A DNA stretch of 64,000 bases. It comes from an uncultured Clostridia bacterium (GTDB lineage Bacteria > Bacillota > Clostridia > UMGS1883). Within the stretch, counting starts at the first letter, position 1. Every line of letters begins with the position of its first letter. Made by a program: the position numbers and the translations under genes. A model generated the notes under the pieces. It was not told the DNA's origin, searched no databases, and was given only the letters and a program-made list of their open reading frames with translations. The stretch is taken from NCBI GenBank assembly GCA_934476455.1, contig CAKSNY010000004.1, positions 1 through 64,000 on the forward strand. Reading direction: 5' to 3'. This document shows positions 43,030 to 52,875 of this stretch, one piece after another.

Positions 43030-43941
43030 ATGTATTTTAAAGAGTATGACAGATGTATTTTGTGTCCACGTGAATGTGGCGTAAACCGCAACCGCGGCGA
43101 AAAAGGCGTGTGCGGAATGTCGTCGGGACTCATTTTGGGGCGTGCGGCGCTTCATATGTGGGAGGAGCCTTGCCTGTCGGGCGAAAAAGGGTCCGGTACG
43201 GTGTTTTTTTCGGGCTGCCCGCTAAGGTGCGTTTACTGCCAAAATCACAGGCTGAGCAGGGGCAGAGAGGGCGTGGAGGTACAGCCCGAAAGACTTACCG
43301 AAATATTTCTGGAATTGCAACAAAAGGGCGCGCATAATATAAATCTTGTCACGGGCGTACATTATGCGCCGCATATAGTTTACAGCGTAAGGGAAGCGCG
43401 CAGGAGAGGGCTTTCGATACCGATAGTATACAACAGCAGCGGATATGAAAGCGTTTTCACACTTAAAATGCTTGACGGCACGGTTGACATTTATCTTCCG
43501 GACTTTAAATATATTGAAAATGAAAGCGCAAAGTGCCTGAGCGGTGCGCCGGATTACCCGATTACCGCCAAAAAGGCAATTGATGAAATGCTGCGGCAGA
43601 AGCCGCGCCCGCTGTTTGACAAAACGGGACTTTTAAAAAGCGGCGTTTTGGTAAGGCATTTGTGTTTGCCGTCGTTTTCGGACGAATCCGTTAAAATAAT
43701 GGATTATTTGCACGCGTACAAGGACAGAATATTTTTAAGCATTATGAGCCAGTATACCCCGGTAAAAAATGTTTCGGGGAATTTAAGACTTTCAAAGCCG
43801 CTTACCGGGAGGGAATATGACAAGGTGGTAGACCACTGTATTGCACTGGGTATGGAAAACGCATATATACAAGAGGGCAGTGCGGCAGACGAAAGCTTTA
43901 TTCCATGCTTTGACGGTGAGGGCGTCTTTCCAAAAAAATAG
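43030..43941 (+). CDS. Radical SAM protein, pyruvate-formate-lyase-activase-like
   Basis: A 303-residue radical SAM enzyme. The cluster motif is GCPLRCVYCQN (CxxxCxxC) near residue 67, preceded by an extra Cys group (CILCPRECGVNR and GVCGM, residues 10-35) that could hold a second cluster. The sequence resembles the COG1313 group of uncharacterised PflA-like activases, conserved in anaerobes (VYNSSGYES, VDIYLPDFKY). The glycyl-radical partner, if any, is not nearby. ATG at 43030 follows GGAGGG. It is likely monocistronic, since tyrS has its own promoter. Confidence 0.88.
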   Translation: MYFKEYDRCILCPRECGVNRNRGEKGVCGMSSGLILGRAALHMWEEPCLSGEKGSGTVFFSGCPLRCVYCQNHRLSRGREGVEVQPERLTEIFLELQQKGAHNINLVTGVHYAPHIVYSVREARRRGLSIPIVYNSSGYESVFTLKMLDGTVDIYLPDFKYIENESAKCLSGAPDYPITAKKAIDEMLRQKPRPLFDKTGLLKSGVLVRHLCLPSFSDESVKIMDYLHAYKDRIFLSIMSQYTPVKNVSGNLRLSKPLTGREYDKVVDHCIALGMENAYIQEGSAADESFIPCFDGEGVFPKK

Positions 43942-43950
43942 AAAAAATGC

Positions 43951-43980
43951 TTGAAAATACCATGCACAAAATGATATAAT
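43951..43980 (+). promoter_or_regulatory. Promoter of tyrS
   Basis: TTGAAA (43951-43956), 18 bases, TATAAT (43975-43980). The leader up to the start at 44019 is under 40 bases, so there is no room for a T-box, the common control of tyrS in Bacillota. Confidence 0.75.
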
Positions 43981-44018
43981 GAACCTATATGCATATAAAT
44001 GCTGAAAGGATGTTTACG

Positions 44019-45245
44019 ATGGATAATGTTTTTGACGTGCTGAAAGAGCGCGGGCTTATAGCACAAACTACGCATGAAGATGAAATAAGAGAACTTTTGG
44101 GCAAAGAAAAGGTTACTTTTTATATAGGGTTTGACCCTACTGCGGACAGCTTGCATGTAGGGCATTTTTTGCAGATGGTTGTAATGCGCCATATGCAAAA
44201 CTACGGTCATCGCCCGATAGCGCTTGTAGGCGGCGGTACGGGGCATATCGGCGACCCCTCCGGCAGAACGGATATGCGAAAGCTGATGACAAAGGAAATG
44301 ATTGATTACAATTGTGAATGTTTTAAAAAACAGCTTTCAAAGGTGATAGATTTTTCCGACGGAAAGGCAATAATGGTAAATAACGCCGATTGGCTGCTTG
44401 ACCTTAATTATGTGGAGTTTATACGCGACATAGGCTCTTGTTTTTCCGTAAATCAGATGCTTCAGGCAGAATGTTTTAAGCAGCGCCTTGAAAAAGGGCT
44501 CTCTTTCCTTGAATTTAACTATATGCTTATGCAGAGCTATGATTTTCTTATGCTCAGCAGAAAGTACAACTGTAAGATAGAGCTTGGCGGGGACGACCAG
44601 TGGAGTAACATCCTGGGCGGGCTTGATTTGTGCAGAAGAAAAGACCGCAAACAGGTTTACGGAATGACGTTTACGCTTCTTACAAACAGCGAGGGCAAAA
44701 AAATGGGAAAAACGGCAAGCGGTGCGGTATGGCTTGACCCGACAAAAACCACGCCTTTCGATTTTTACCAGTATTGGCGCAATGTAGATGACAGTGACGT
44801 TATAAAGTGCCTTAAATTACTTACGTTTATTCCTATGGAAGAAATACGCAAGTACGAGAAGCTGCAGGGCAGCGAGCTTAACGCCGTGAAAGAGATTTTG
44901 GCGTATGAGGTGACAAAGCTTGTCCACGGAGAGGAAGAAGCAAAGAGAGTGCAGGAGGCTGCCCGTGCCGTATTTTCCGGCGGCGGCAATGACGAGAATA
45001 TGCCGCAGGCGGTAATTGAAGCAGGCACGCTGGAAAACGGAATAGGCATTTTAGACCTTTTAAGCAGCGTTAAAATGATTCCCTCAAAGGGGGAGGGGCG
45101 CAGGCTTGTACAGCAGGGCGGTATAAGCATAAACGGCGAAAAGGTTACCGCAATAGATTTTGTTGTAGCGAAAGAGCTTTTTGAGGACGGAAAAATAATT
45201 GTTAAAAAGGGCAAAAAATCTTTCCTGAAAATAATTGTTGAATAA
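44019..45245 (+). CDS. tyrS: Tyrosyl-tRNA synthetase
   Basis: A 408-residue class I synthetase charging tRNA-Tyr. The HIGH-like motif is ADSLHVGHF, the KMSKS-like motif is KKMGKTASGA, and the tyrosine-binding loop includes GGDDQWSN. The C-terminal S4 RNA-binding domain is complete (GEGRRLVQQGGISINGEKV). ATG at 44019 has AAAGGA eight bases upstream; the in-frame ATG at 43989 has none. It is followed at 9 bases by mntP. Confidence 0.97.
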   Translation: MDNVFDVLKERGLIAQTTHEDEIRELLGKEKVTFYIGFDPTADSLHVGHFLQMVVMRHMQNYGHRPIALVGGGTGHIGDPSGRTDMRKLMTKEMIDYNCECFKKQLSKVIDFSDGKAIMVNNADWLLDLNYVEFIRDIGSCFSVNQMLQAECFKQRLEKGLSFLEFNYMLMQSYDFLMLSRKYNCKIELGGDDQWSNILGGLDLCRRKDRKQVYGMTFTLLTNSEGKKMGKTASGAVWLDPTKTTPFDFYQYWRNVDDSDVIKCLKLLTFIPMEEIRKYEKLQGSELNAVKEILAYEVTKLVHGEEEAKRVQEAARAVFSGGGNDENMPQAVIEAGTLENGIGILDLLSSVKMIPSKGEGRRLVQQGGISINGEKVTAIDFVVAKELFEDGKIIVKKGKKSFLKIIVE

Positions 45246-45254
45246 GGAGCTAAT

Positions 45255-45830
45255 ATGGGATATTTTTCGGTATTTCTTATAGCTGTAAGCCTTGCAATGG
45301 ACGCGCTTGCGGTTTCGGTGACAAACGGAATTGTTATTTCGGACTTCAAACGGCGGCATGCGGTGCGTATGGGGGCGTACTTCGGTGTATTTCAGTTTTT
45401 AATGCCTGTAATAGGGTATTATCTGGGAACCGGATTTGAGGTATACATTAAACAAATTGACCATTGGATAGCATTCGGGCTTCTTTCAATAATCGGCGTA
45501 AATATGGTCGGGGAAAGCTTTCGCCCGGAGGAAACACAGGCGGTCGGGGTAAGCGCGAAGGAAGCGCTCTCCGTAAAAAATATGCTTATGCAGGCAATCG
45601 CTACCAGTATTGACGCGCTTGCGGTAGGGATAAGCTTTGCGGTTGTAGGCGGCGGCAACATTTTTATCTATTCGTTTATAATCGGCGCCGTGGCATTTAC
45701 AATTTCGTATTTCGGCGGGATTTTCGGCAGAAAAATCGGCGATGTATTCAGAAAAAGCGCGGGAAGAATAGGCGGATGCGTTCTGATTTTTATAGGAATA
45801 AAGATTTTGGTTGAGCATATGCTCGGATAA
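45255..45830 (+). CDS. mntP: Manganese exporter MntP
   Basis: A 191-residue membrane protein with six helices in two repeats, each with the conserved Asp-Ala-Leu-Ala motif (AMDALAVSVTNG near 16 and SIDALAVGISFA near 122), which forms the metal path in this family. It exports Mn2+ to prevent overload. In many bacteria it is under a Mn-sensing yybP riboswitch; here it directly follows tyrS, with no room for one, so regulation must be different. Confidence 0.94.
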   Translation: MGYFSVFLIAVSLAMDALAVSVTNGIVISDFKRRHAVRMGAYFGVFQFLMPVIGYYLGTGFEVYIKQIDHWIAFGLLSIIGVNMVGESFRPEETQAVGVSAKEALSVKNMLMQAIATSIDALAVGISFAVVGGGNIFIYSFIIGAVAFTISYFGGIFGRKIGDVFRKSAGRIGGCVLIFIGIKILVEHMLG

Positions 45831-45858
45831 AATATTTGACGTTAAAGAGGTGAACGGT

Positions 45859-46962
45859 GTGTCCGATGTTGTAATTTCCGGATATTACGGTCTCGGAAAC
45901 AGCGGTGACGAAGCGCTGCTTAAAACCATAGTTGCCGATTTGAAAAAAGAGGCACCGGGCATTACGATTACGGCACTGTCCGGCAATAAAAAGCAAACGC
46001 GTGAAAGCTTTGGCATAAAAACGGTAAACCGTTACAACCCGTTTACCGTGTGCCGCGAAATATGCGGGGCAAAGCTTCTTATATCCGGCGGAGGCACGCT
46101 TATACAAGACGCCACAAGCACAAAAAGCCTATTGTATTATCTTTCGATAATACGCCTTGCACATTTTTTTAAAACACGCGTAATGCTTTATGCAAACGGT
46201 ATCGGTCCGATAAAAAATAAAAATGTAAGACGCGTGGGGCGCGCACTTAATCTTGCAGACGTGATAACCCTGCGCGAGGACGAGTCGGTAAAGGAGCTTG
46301 AAAGATGCGCGGTAACAAAGCCGAAGGTTTTTGTTACCGCCGACCCTGCCTTTAACCTTGCGCCGTCGGACAGCCGCCGGACGGATGAACTTATGAAAAG
46401 GTTTAAAATTCCGCACGACAGAAGGCTTATAGCGGTATCTGTCAGGGCGTGGAGCGGGCTTAAGAAAGATTTTGAAGAGAAAATGGCAAAGAGTATGGAT
46501 TATATTTCGGATAAGGGGTATTTTCCCGTATTTATGCCTATGCAGATGTCAAAAGACCTTGAAATATCGGTAAGAATATCAAAGCTTATGAAAAACGGCA
46601 GCGCCGTTGTAAAATGCGATGTGGAGCTTGAAGATTTGCTCGGGCTTATAGGGCGCTGCAGTGCAGCGTGCGGTATGCGGCTGCATATGCTGATATTTGC
46701 GGGCGTTATGGCAAAGCCCATGGCGGGCGTTGTTTATGACCCTAAAATAAAAGGCTTTATGGACTATATGGGGCAAAAATATTATGTGCCTGCAGATGAA
46801 TTTGACGAAAACAAGTTTAATGAGATTTTGAATATTATAACGGATAACAAAGATAAGCTTTCAACCGTACTTGCCGCCCGCAGGGAAGAACTTAGGATAA
46901 AGGCGGCGGAAAATGCAAAAATTGCAGCTATGCTGATAAACGGTAAGAAAAAATGTAATTAA
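45859..46962 (+). CDS. csaB: Polysaccharide pyruvyl transferase CsaB
   Basis: A 367-residue enzyme that adds ketal pyruvate to the secondary cell-wall polymer, which makes it a ligand for SLH domains. Typical segments: GYYGLGNSGDEALLKTIV at the start, SGGGTLIQDATSTKSLLYYL, YANGIGPIKN and GMRLHMLIFAGVMAKPM near the end. The start is GTG at 45859 because AAAGAGG lies eight bases upstream; an earlier in-frame ATG at 45811 lies within mntP. Two SLH proteins in this window (5.1 and 47.8 kb) are likely clients. Confidence 0.95.
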   Translation: MSDVVISGYYGLGNSGDEALLKTIVADLKKEAPGITITALSGNKKQTRESFGIKTVNRYNPFTVCREICGAKLLISGGGTLIQDATSTKSLLYYLSIIRLAHFFKTRVMLYANGIGPIKNKNVRRVGRALNLADVITLREDESVKELERCAVTKPKVFVTADPAFNLAPSDSRRTDELMKRFKIPHDRRLIAVSVRAWSGLKKDFEEKMAKSMDYISDKGYFPVFMPMQMSKDLEISVRISKLMKNGSAVVKCDVELEDLLGLIGRCSAACGMRLHMLIFAGVMAKPMAGVVYDPKIKGFMDYMGQKYYVPADEFDENKFNEILNIITDNKDKLSTVLAARREELRIKAAENAKIAAMLINGKKKCN

Positions 46963-46986
46963 ATGCAGTAAAGACGGTTATTTCGC

Positions 46987-47015
46987 TTGACTTTGAGGGG
47001 CGCGGGATATATAAT
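46987..47015 (+). promoter_or_regulatory. Promoter of the small membrane protein / SLH protein genes
   Basis: TTGACT (46987-46992), 17 bases, TATAAT (47010-47015). Transcription would start near 47022, which rules out the in-frame ATG at 47020 as the start of the following gene. Confidence 0.75.
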
Positions 47016-47052
47016 ATAAATGTATAATGCAACCCGCTGTGGGGTGATAGAT

Positions 47053-47697
47053 GTGAAAAAAGTATTATTGATTGTTTTGGCACTGCTTTTTATCGGAATA
47101 GCGGCTCTCGGGGTGTGGCAGCGTGAGAATATAGCTGCGCTTTGCGTGGCGCTTAAGTATCGTTCCGCAGAGGAGATTGCCGTAAAGGAAAAAGAAAATG
47201 AGCAGAAAACCAAAGAGCTTTTAACCTCCCTTACGGATCTTCCCATGCGTGAGCTTTCCGAAGAGGAAAGGGCTGAGCTTGAAAGCGGCAAGCTTTCAGA
47301 GGAGGAAGCGAAAAATATCGTTAAAGGCGGGGAAACCGAGGATAACGGAAACAGCAGCGCGGTTGACGATATAATAGCAAGAATATATGTGCTGCGTGCG
47401 CAGTATCTAAGCAGTCTTGACGCTCTTTTGGGGCAAGCCAAGGCGGAGGTTTTGAAAATTCCGGAGGAAAAGCGGACAACGGCAACACTGCTTAATCTCG
47501 GCGATGTTTTTATAGCACGCGGAACGGCGCTTGAAGGAAAATGTGACGCGCAGATGGAGGCGCTTTTGACAGAGCTTTCGCAGCAGCTGAAAAAAGAAAA
47601 TAAAAGTACAAAAATTATTTCGGAGATAAGAAGCACTTATGTTTCTGAGAAAAGGCTTAAAAAAGCGGCATTATACAGTAAATATTATCCAAAGTGA
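47053..47697 (+). CDS. Uncharacterised membrane-anchored helical protein
   Basis: A 214-residue protein of unknown function. Residues 1-20 form a signal-anchor helix (VLLIVLALLFIGIAALGVW), and the rest is strongly helical and charged, with coiled-coil potential at about 40-80 and an acidic Ser/Asn-rich linker before about 120. No enzyme motif is visible. GTG at 47053 is the start, since it lies downstream of the predicted transcription start and has GGGGTGAT upstream. It precedes the large SLH protein by 61 bases and could help export or anchor it; this is inference. Confidence 0.7.
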   Translation: MKKVLLIVLALLFIGIAALGVWQRENIAALCVALKYRSAEEIAVKEKENEQKTKELLTSLTDLPMRELSEEERAELESGKLSEEEAKNIVKGGETEDNGNSSAVDDIIARIYVLRAQYLSSLDALLGQAKAEVLKIPEEKRTTATLLNLGDVFIARGTALEGKCDAQMEALLTELSQQLKKENKSTKIISEIRSTYVSEKRLKKAALYSKYYPK

Positions 47698-47758
47698 GAA
47701 TTGTATAAAAATACGTAAAAATTTTAAATCATATATACAACAAAAGGAGACGAGGACT

Positions 47759-50425
47759 ATGAAAAAGATGCTTTCGGCTGCGGTTGCGGCATTTATGCTG
47801 CTTCAGGGAATGGCAGTTTCCTACGCTGCACCGCCGACAGATGTGCTTGCGGATGCAGACATTGAGCTTAAGAAAGTTACGTCAACGGCGTATGAAAACG
47901 GACCGCTGACAATTTCGGCGGGGGAAACGGTGGATTTTCACGCAACGCTTGATACGGCAAATGTAAAAGAAGCCGTAAAGGCATATTATGAAAAAGCCGT
48001 GTCCGAGGTGGACGCGCTTACTGCCGGAGACAGTGCGGCAAAGGCACGTATGATGGCAGATATCCATACAAGACCTATTACAGGCAGATTTACGATTAAC
48101 GTTACATATCCCAAGGGGGTTGAGGTTTCGGCTGCGGATAAAACAGGCGGAAGTATGTACGGCTTTAATAACGAAGCAAAGCGTGTGTTTGCCGAGGTAA
48201 GCAGAAGCGAAGATACGACGGATGCCGTAAACAACGTTTTGAAAATTGAGGTAAAGCCCGTTTCGCCGTCAGACCCGGCACAAAACCTTACAGTGGGCGA
48301 TTTGTGCGGGAACAACTACGAAAAGCTTGACTATTACCTGCCGCAGCTTGAGTATACTCTTAGCGGTGCGCGTATGTCAAGCCCGGGCGTATACACAGTT
48401 ACGGCAACGCTTACTGGTTATACGGATTTTGGCATAAGCAATGCCACGCACGTTACATACACGGGAAAGCAAAAAGAGGGCGCGGAAAACCCGGAGGCGC
48501 TTAACACAATCAGCGCGACGGTGTTTGTACTCAGCAGGATAAGCGGTAATATTACAAATGGGGGAACGGAGAATATTCCGTCTTACACCATAGACTTAAA
48601 ACAGGGTAACAATAGTGTTGCTTCAACAGGAGGCGGCGCAATTGCCCCGGGCGCAGCTGAAAATTACGAAATAGTAAACGTTGAAAACGGCGTTTACAAT
48701 CTAGTTGTTAAGAGCGGAGATACGACAAAAACCGTATATGCCGATGTTGACAGCTACGGTGCTGTTTTAAATGACATAAGGTTTGTGCCGCGCCTTTCCT
48801 CCGTTCTTAAGGTAGATGCGGCGGATTCGCAGACGGCGACAAAGGCAAGCCCCTTAGCGCTTGGAAAGAGCGTTGTTGACGGTCTTGACATCGAGGTAGA
48901 AAGCGGTGTTACCGGCGGATTGTATGAAAGCGCGCAAAAGCGTGACGGTGCAACGCTTACACCCAAAGGTGCATACAACGCAGGCGGCAGAGTTGAGCTG
49001 GAGCTTATTGTAAGCCCCAAGGATGCCGTTACCGCTGCAAGCACGGGAACAGCACCGGCAGATGTAATAAAGAATAAGATATATGAGAGCCAGCAGAAAA
49101 TTTCCGAAAAAGTAAAAGCAGATACACAGGCGGGCTATACCTACAGTATTGCAGACTTTTATGATTTGTCGCTGAAGCTTCGCTGGTGGGACGTCTCAAA
49201 TGCGGCGCAGCATATTACAAATGCAGCACCGGAGGCAGACGGTACAACCATTGAAACTGCAAACAGCACGCTGCATATTGCATTTCCGTATTCGATAAAC
49301 AGCGGCGATGTAATAAAGATGTATCGCCACCACGGAAACGACGCACAGGCTACAGAGCTTGAAGCGCTTAACGCAATGCCGGCAGTGACAGAGTGGAGCA
49401 GCTTTGACCGGGGCAGCGTTCCCGCAAAGTTTTACGCAGACACCGAGCGCGGCATAATACACGTATTTGCAAGAAATTTCTCCATGTATGCAATTGTAAA
49501 GGTTCAGCCGGAGGTTCCCGTCAGCTCCGGCAGCTCGACATACAGGCTTGTTTATAATATCGACGGCAAGACAGGGGATATTTCTCCTATTACGGGCAAG
49601 CGCGGCAGCAAGGTTTTGGTTTCGGCACTTCCTAAGCCCGTGAAAGACGGCTACACCTTTGACGGTTGGTATTTTGACGCGGCAAGAACAAAGAAAGTAA
49701 CAGAAGATATTATCCTTGTCGGCAATATTGTTCTTTATGGACACTGGGTAAGCGATGTGCTTGACAGCGAAACACACTTTGCTTACATATACGGCTATCC
49801 GGACGGCACAGTTCGCCCGACTGCAGACATCAGCCGTGAGGAGGTTGCGGCAATTTTCTCAAGATTGATGACGCAGGAGCGCAAGCAGGAGCTTTTGCCA
49901 AAGACCGATGAAAGCGCATTTTCCGATGTAACGGCGGACAGATGGTCGTATGAAGCTATATCGGTACTTGCAAACGGTAAATATATAGAGGGCTATGAGG
50001 ACGGAACATTCCGCCCCGAGGCACCTATAACAAGAGCCGAATTTGCTACGATGGCTACACGGTTTGTAAATCTTTACGAGGTGGGCGAACCGGTATTTAC
50101 CGACATATCGGGTCACTGGGGTGAAGTAAATATCCTTAAAGCTGCTGCTGCCGGTTGGATAACAGGTTACGAGGATGCCACATTCCGCCCTGACAGCTAT
50201 ATAACAAGAGCTGAGGCAATGGCTATTATAAACCGCGTTCTTACACGTGCGGTAAATAAAGAAGGCTTGCATGGCGACGCCCGAATCTGGTCTGATGTAA
50301 ATGAGAGCGATTGGTACTACTACGTTGTAGAGGAGGCAACAAACTCTCACGAGTACACCCGCGGCGAGGATGGCTTAAATGAAAACTGGACAAAAGTAGG
50401 ATTAGACATAGAACTTAAAAAGTAA
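47759..50425 (+). CDS. Large SLH-domain surface protein with InlB-type repeat
   Basis: An 888-residue exported protein. Signal peptide: KKMLSAAVAAFMLLQGMAVSYA. Residues ~25-580 are beta-rich, with no family I recognise. A Flg_new/InlB B-type repeat follows at about 593-665 (LPKPVKDGYTFDGWYFD). The C-terminal ~220 residues carry three SLH units (YIYGYPDGTVRPTADISREE, YIEGYEDGTFRPEAPITRAE, WITGYEDATFRPDSYITRAE), which should bind the polymer modified by CsaB, encoded 0.8 kb upstream. The start is ATG at 47759 with GGAGACGAGG upstream. Ala/Thr/Val-rich composition fits an abundant S-layer-like protein. Confidence 0.9.
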   Translation: MKKMLSAAVAAFMLLQGMAVSYAAPPTDVLADADIELKKVTSTAYENGPLTISAGETVDFHATLDTANVKEAVKAYYEKAVSEVDALTAGDSAAKARMMADIHTRPITGRFTINVTYPKGVEVSAADKTGGSMYGFNNEAKRVFAEVSRSEDTTDAVNNVLKIEVKPVSPSDPAQNLTVGDLCGNNYEKLDYYLPQLEYTLSGARMSSPGVYTVTATLTGYTDFGISNATHVTYTGKQKEGAENPEALNTISATVFVLSRISGNITNGGTENIPSYTIDLKQGNNSVASTGGGAIAPGAAENYEIVNVENGVYNLVVKSGDTTKTVYADVDSYGAVLNDIRFVPRLSSVLKVDAADSQTATKASPLALGKSVVDGLDIEVESGVTGGLYESAQKRDGATLTPKGAYNAGGRVELELIVSPKDAVTAASTGTAPADVIKNKIYESQQKISEKVKADTQAGYTYSIADFYDLSLKLRWWDVSNAAQHITNAAPEADGTTIETANSTLHIAFPYSINSGDVIKMYRHHGNDAQATELEALNAMPAVTEWSSFDRGSVPAKFYADTERGIIHVFARNFSMYAIVKVQPEVPVSSGSSTYRLVYNIDGKTGDISPITGKRGSKVLVSALPKPVKDGYTFDGWYFDAARTKKVTEDIILVGNIVLYGHWVSDVLDSETHFAYIYGYPDGTVRPTADISREEVAAIFSRLMTQERKQELLPKTDESAFSDVTADRWSYEAISVLANGKYIEGYEDGTFRPEAPITRAEFATMATRFVNLYEVGEPVFTDISGHWGEVNILKAAAAGWITGYEDATFRPDSYITRAEAMAIINRVLTRAVNKEGLHGDARIWSDVNESDWYYYVVEEATNSHEYTRGEDGLNENWTKVGLDIELKK

Positions 50426-50440
50426 ACTGAACAGTTAGAA

Positions 50441-50486
50441 AAAGCGCACCCTGCTACGCATAGAGCAATGTAGGATGCGCTTTTTT
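50441..50486 (+). terminator. Terminator after the SLH protein gene
   Basis: AAAGCGCA with internal pairs to TAGGATGCGCTTT flanks an imperfect loop; TTTTTT follows. Confidence 0.75.
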
Positions 50487-50560
50487 ATACATTGATAACG
50501 CATTATCGATATATTTAAACGGATATTATTAAATTTTAAAACGTTAAGGAGGAGAAAGCA

Positions 50561-51883
50561 ATGGTCAAGAAGCTGACCTTCGTCGGGGGGGTGCATCCAA
50601 ACGATAATAAAGCACAGACGGCATCAAAACCGATTGTTGAAATCGCACCCCCTAAAGAGCTGGTTTTTCCGATGGTGCAGCATATAGGTGCACCGTGCAA
50701 ACCTGTGGTAGCAGTGGGCGATACCGTCTGTATGGGGCAAAAAATTGCCGACAACGAAGCTTTTATAAGCGCCCCGATTTTTTCGTCTGTTTCGGGGATT
50801 GTAAAAGCAATAGAAAAAAGACCTGTTCCGAATGGGGCAGAGGTCGAGTCGATAATAATAGAAAACGATTATAACGACACGAAGGATGAAACAGTAAAGC
50901 CGATTGATATAGAAAAAACCTTGCCCGATGATATTCCCGGTATTGTGCGGGAAGCAGGTATTGTCGGTATGGGCGGTGCGGCATTCCCAACACATGTTAA
51001 GCTTATGCCGCCGCAGGGAACAAAAATAGATACCGTTATTGTAAACGGTGCAGAGTGCGAGCCGTATCTTACAAGCGACCACCGCGTTTTATTGGAAACC
51101 CCGGACGAGGTTTTGACGGGGCTTGAAATAATTTTAAAGCGATTTGGTATTAAAAACGGGCATATTGCAATTGAGGAAAATAAGCCCGACGCCATAGCCG
51201 TGATGAAAAACAAATGTAAAACCAATGATATAACGGTTGACGTATTGAAGAAAAAGTACCCGCAGGGCGGAGAAAAACAGTTTATTTATGCGGTAACAAA
51301 AAGAACAGTTCCTATAGGAAAACTGCCCTCCGATGTCGGAGTAGTTGTTGTTAATGTAGATACATGTACCGCCATAGCGCGCAAGTTTATATACGGCACG
51401 CCCCTTATGAGAAGAATAGTGACGGTTGCGGGCCTTGCCGCACCAAAGGCGGGAAATTTCAATGTTCGTATAGGAACGCCGATAGAATACATAATTGAGG
51501 AGCTGGGCGGCTTTTCTGCCGCACCCGCAAAAGTGATTATAGGCGGACCGATGATGGGAATAGCCCAGTTTCGGTTTAATGTACCGGTTATTAAAAACGT
51601 TTCGGCTGTTCTTTTCTTTACAGAGGAGGAGGCTAAGCTTCCCGAAGAAAACCCCTGTATACGCTGCGGAAGATGTGTTATGCACTGCCCGATGCACCTT
51701 ATGCCGCTGTATCTGCACGAGTATGCAAAAAAGAACGATATGGAAAAGTGTGAAAAATATAATGTGACGGCTTGTATAGAATGTGGCTGCTGCAGCTACG
51801 AGTGCCCGTCCAAGAGGCATTTGGTACAGAATATTCGCATAGCAAAGCAAAAGGTTATGGCTATACAAAAAAGCCGCGGATAA
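50561..51883 (+). CDS. rnfC: Rnf complex subunit C
   Basis: A 440-residue RnfC, the NADH-binding, peripheral subunit of the Rnf ferredoxin:NAD+ oxidoreductase. A flavin/NADH-binding region is seen at GIVGMGGAAFPTHVKL and NGAECEPYLTSDHR. Two 4Fe-4S clusters are bound by CIRCGRCVMHCPMHL and CIECGCCSYECPSK near the C-terminus. ATG at 50561 has AAGGAGGAG. It is the first gene of rnfCDGEAB, the order found in Clostridia; about 75 bases of leader lie between it and the previous terminator. Confidence 0.97.
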   Translation: MVKKLTFVGGVHPNDNKAQTASKPIVEIAPPKELVFPMVQHIGAPCKPVVAVGDTVCMGQKIADNEAFISAPIFSSVSGIVKAIEKRPVPNGAEVESIIIENDYNDTKDETVKPIDIEKTLPDDIPGIVREAGIVGMGGAAFPTHVKLMPPQGTKIDTVIVNGAECEPYLTSDHRVLLETPDEVLTGLEIILKRFGIKNGHIAIEENKPDAIAVMKNKCKTNDITVDVLKKKYPQGGEKQFIYAVTKRTVPIGKLPSDVGVVVVNVDTCTAIARKFIYGTPLMRRIVTVAGLAAPKAGNFNVRIGTPIEYIIEELGGFSAAPAKVIIGGPMMGIAQFRFNVPVIKNVSAVLFFTEEEAKLPEENPCIRCGRCVMHCPMHLMPLYLHEYAKKNDMEKCEKYNVTACIECGCCSYECPSKRHLVQNIRIAKQKVMAIQKSRG

Positions 51884-51896
51884 AGGGGGAGAGTAA

Positions 51897-52856
51897 ATGG
51901 AAAATTTAAAGCTTTGGGTATCGTCAACCCCGCACATAAGAGATAATGCAACAGTTGACGACATAATGCTTGACGTTATACTTGCACTTATGCCGGCGGC
52001 ATTTGCGGGTGTTTACTATTTTGGCAGGCGCGCTCTTTTAATGATGGTAATATCCGTTGCAGCCTGTGCTTTATTTGAATATGTTTTTGAAATTATAAAC
52101 AAAAGAAAAAGGACGATAAATGATTTAAGCGCCGTAGTTACAGGAATGCTTTTGGCAATGGTAATGCCTGTGGGCGCACCGTATTACATTGCTGTTATAG
52201 GTGCATTTTTTGCAATAATTATAACAAAACAGATGTTTGGCGGCATAGGGCAGAATTTTATGAACCCTGCGCTTGCGGCGCGTGCCTTTTTGCTTGCGTC
52301 TTTCCCTGTGTATATGACGACGTTTCCGCTTACGCGTATGGACATCACAACAAAAACGGCGGATGTAATAACCGGTGCAACACCCCTGTCAAAGGAATAC
52401 AGCGGAGCTCCCGCAGGCATATTGGAGCAGCTTTTGGGTAAAATGTCCGACGGAACGCCCATAGGCGGATGTATCGGCGAAACCTGTGCGCTTGCAATAC
52501 TTTTGGGATTTTTATATCTTCTAATCCGCAGAGTTATAAGCGTAAGAACACCGCTGTCTTATCTTGCGGCGGTAATGGTTCTTTCCGCGCTTTCCGGCGA
52601 AAATGCCGTTTTATCGGTGCTTTCGGGCGGGGTGCTTTTCGGGGCTGTGTTTATGGCAACCGATTATGTAACAACGCCGACCACGCGCCCGGGACAGGTA
52701 ATTTTCGGGCTGGGCTGCGGTTTTATAACGTGGATAATTCGCTCCTTCGGAGGCTATCCGGAGGGTGTTACATATGCAATATTGCTTATGAATGTGCTTA
52801 CACCGCTGCTTGATAAATTTACAGTGCCGAAAGCCTTCGGCGCGGCGAAGAATTAA
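51897..52856 (+). CDS. rnfD: Rnf complex subunit D
   Basis: A 319-residue membrane subunit with about nine helices. The S/T-GAT flavinylation motif VITGATPLS (covalent FMN on Thr) is present near residue 160. With RnfA, E and G it forms the ion-pumping part. It starts 13 bases after rnfC. Confidence 0.97.
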   Translation: MENLKLWVSSTPHIRDNATVDDIMLDVILALMPAAFAGVYYFGRRALLMMVISVAACALFEYVFEIINKRKRTINDLSAVVTGMLLAMVMPVGAPYYIAVIGAFFAIIITKQMFGGIGQNFMNPALAARAFLLASFPVYMTTFPLTRMDITTKTADVITGATPLSKEYSGAPAGILEQLLGKMSDGTPIGGCIGETCALAILLGFLYLLIRRVISVRTPLSYLAAVMVLSALSGENAVLSVLSGGVLFGAVFMATDYVTTPTTRPGQVIFGLGCGFITWIIRSFGGYPEGVTYAILLMNVLTPLLDKFTVPKAFGAAKN

Positions 52857-52875
52857 CGCGGGGAGGTAGTTTTAA

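Noticed and set aside
43981..44018. T-box leader for tyrS
   Set aside because: The leader from the predicted promoter is under 40 bases, too short for a T-box, and no specifier stem is visible.
45246..45254. yybP-type manganese riboswitch before mntP
   Set aside because: Only 9 bases separate tyrS from mntP, so no riboswitch can fit.
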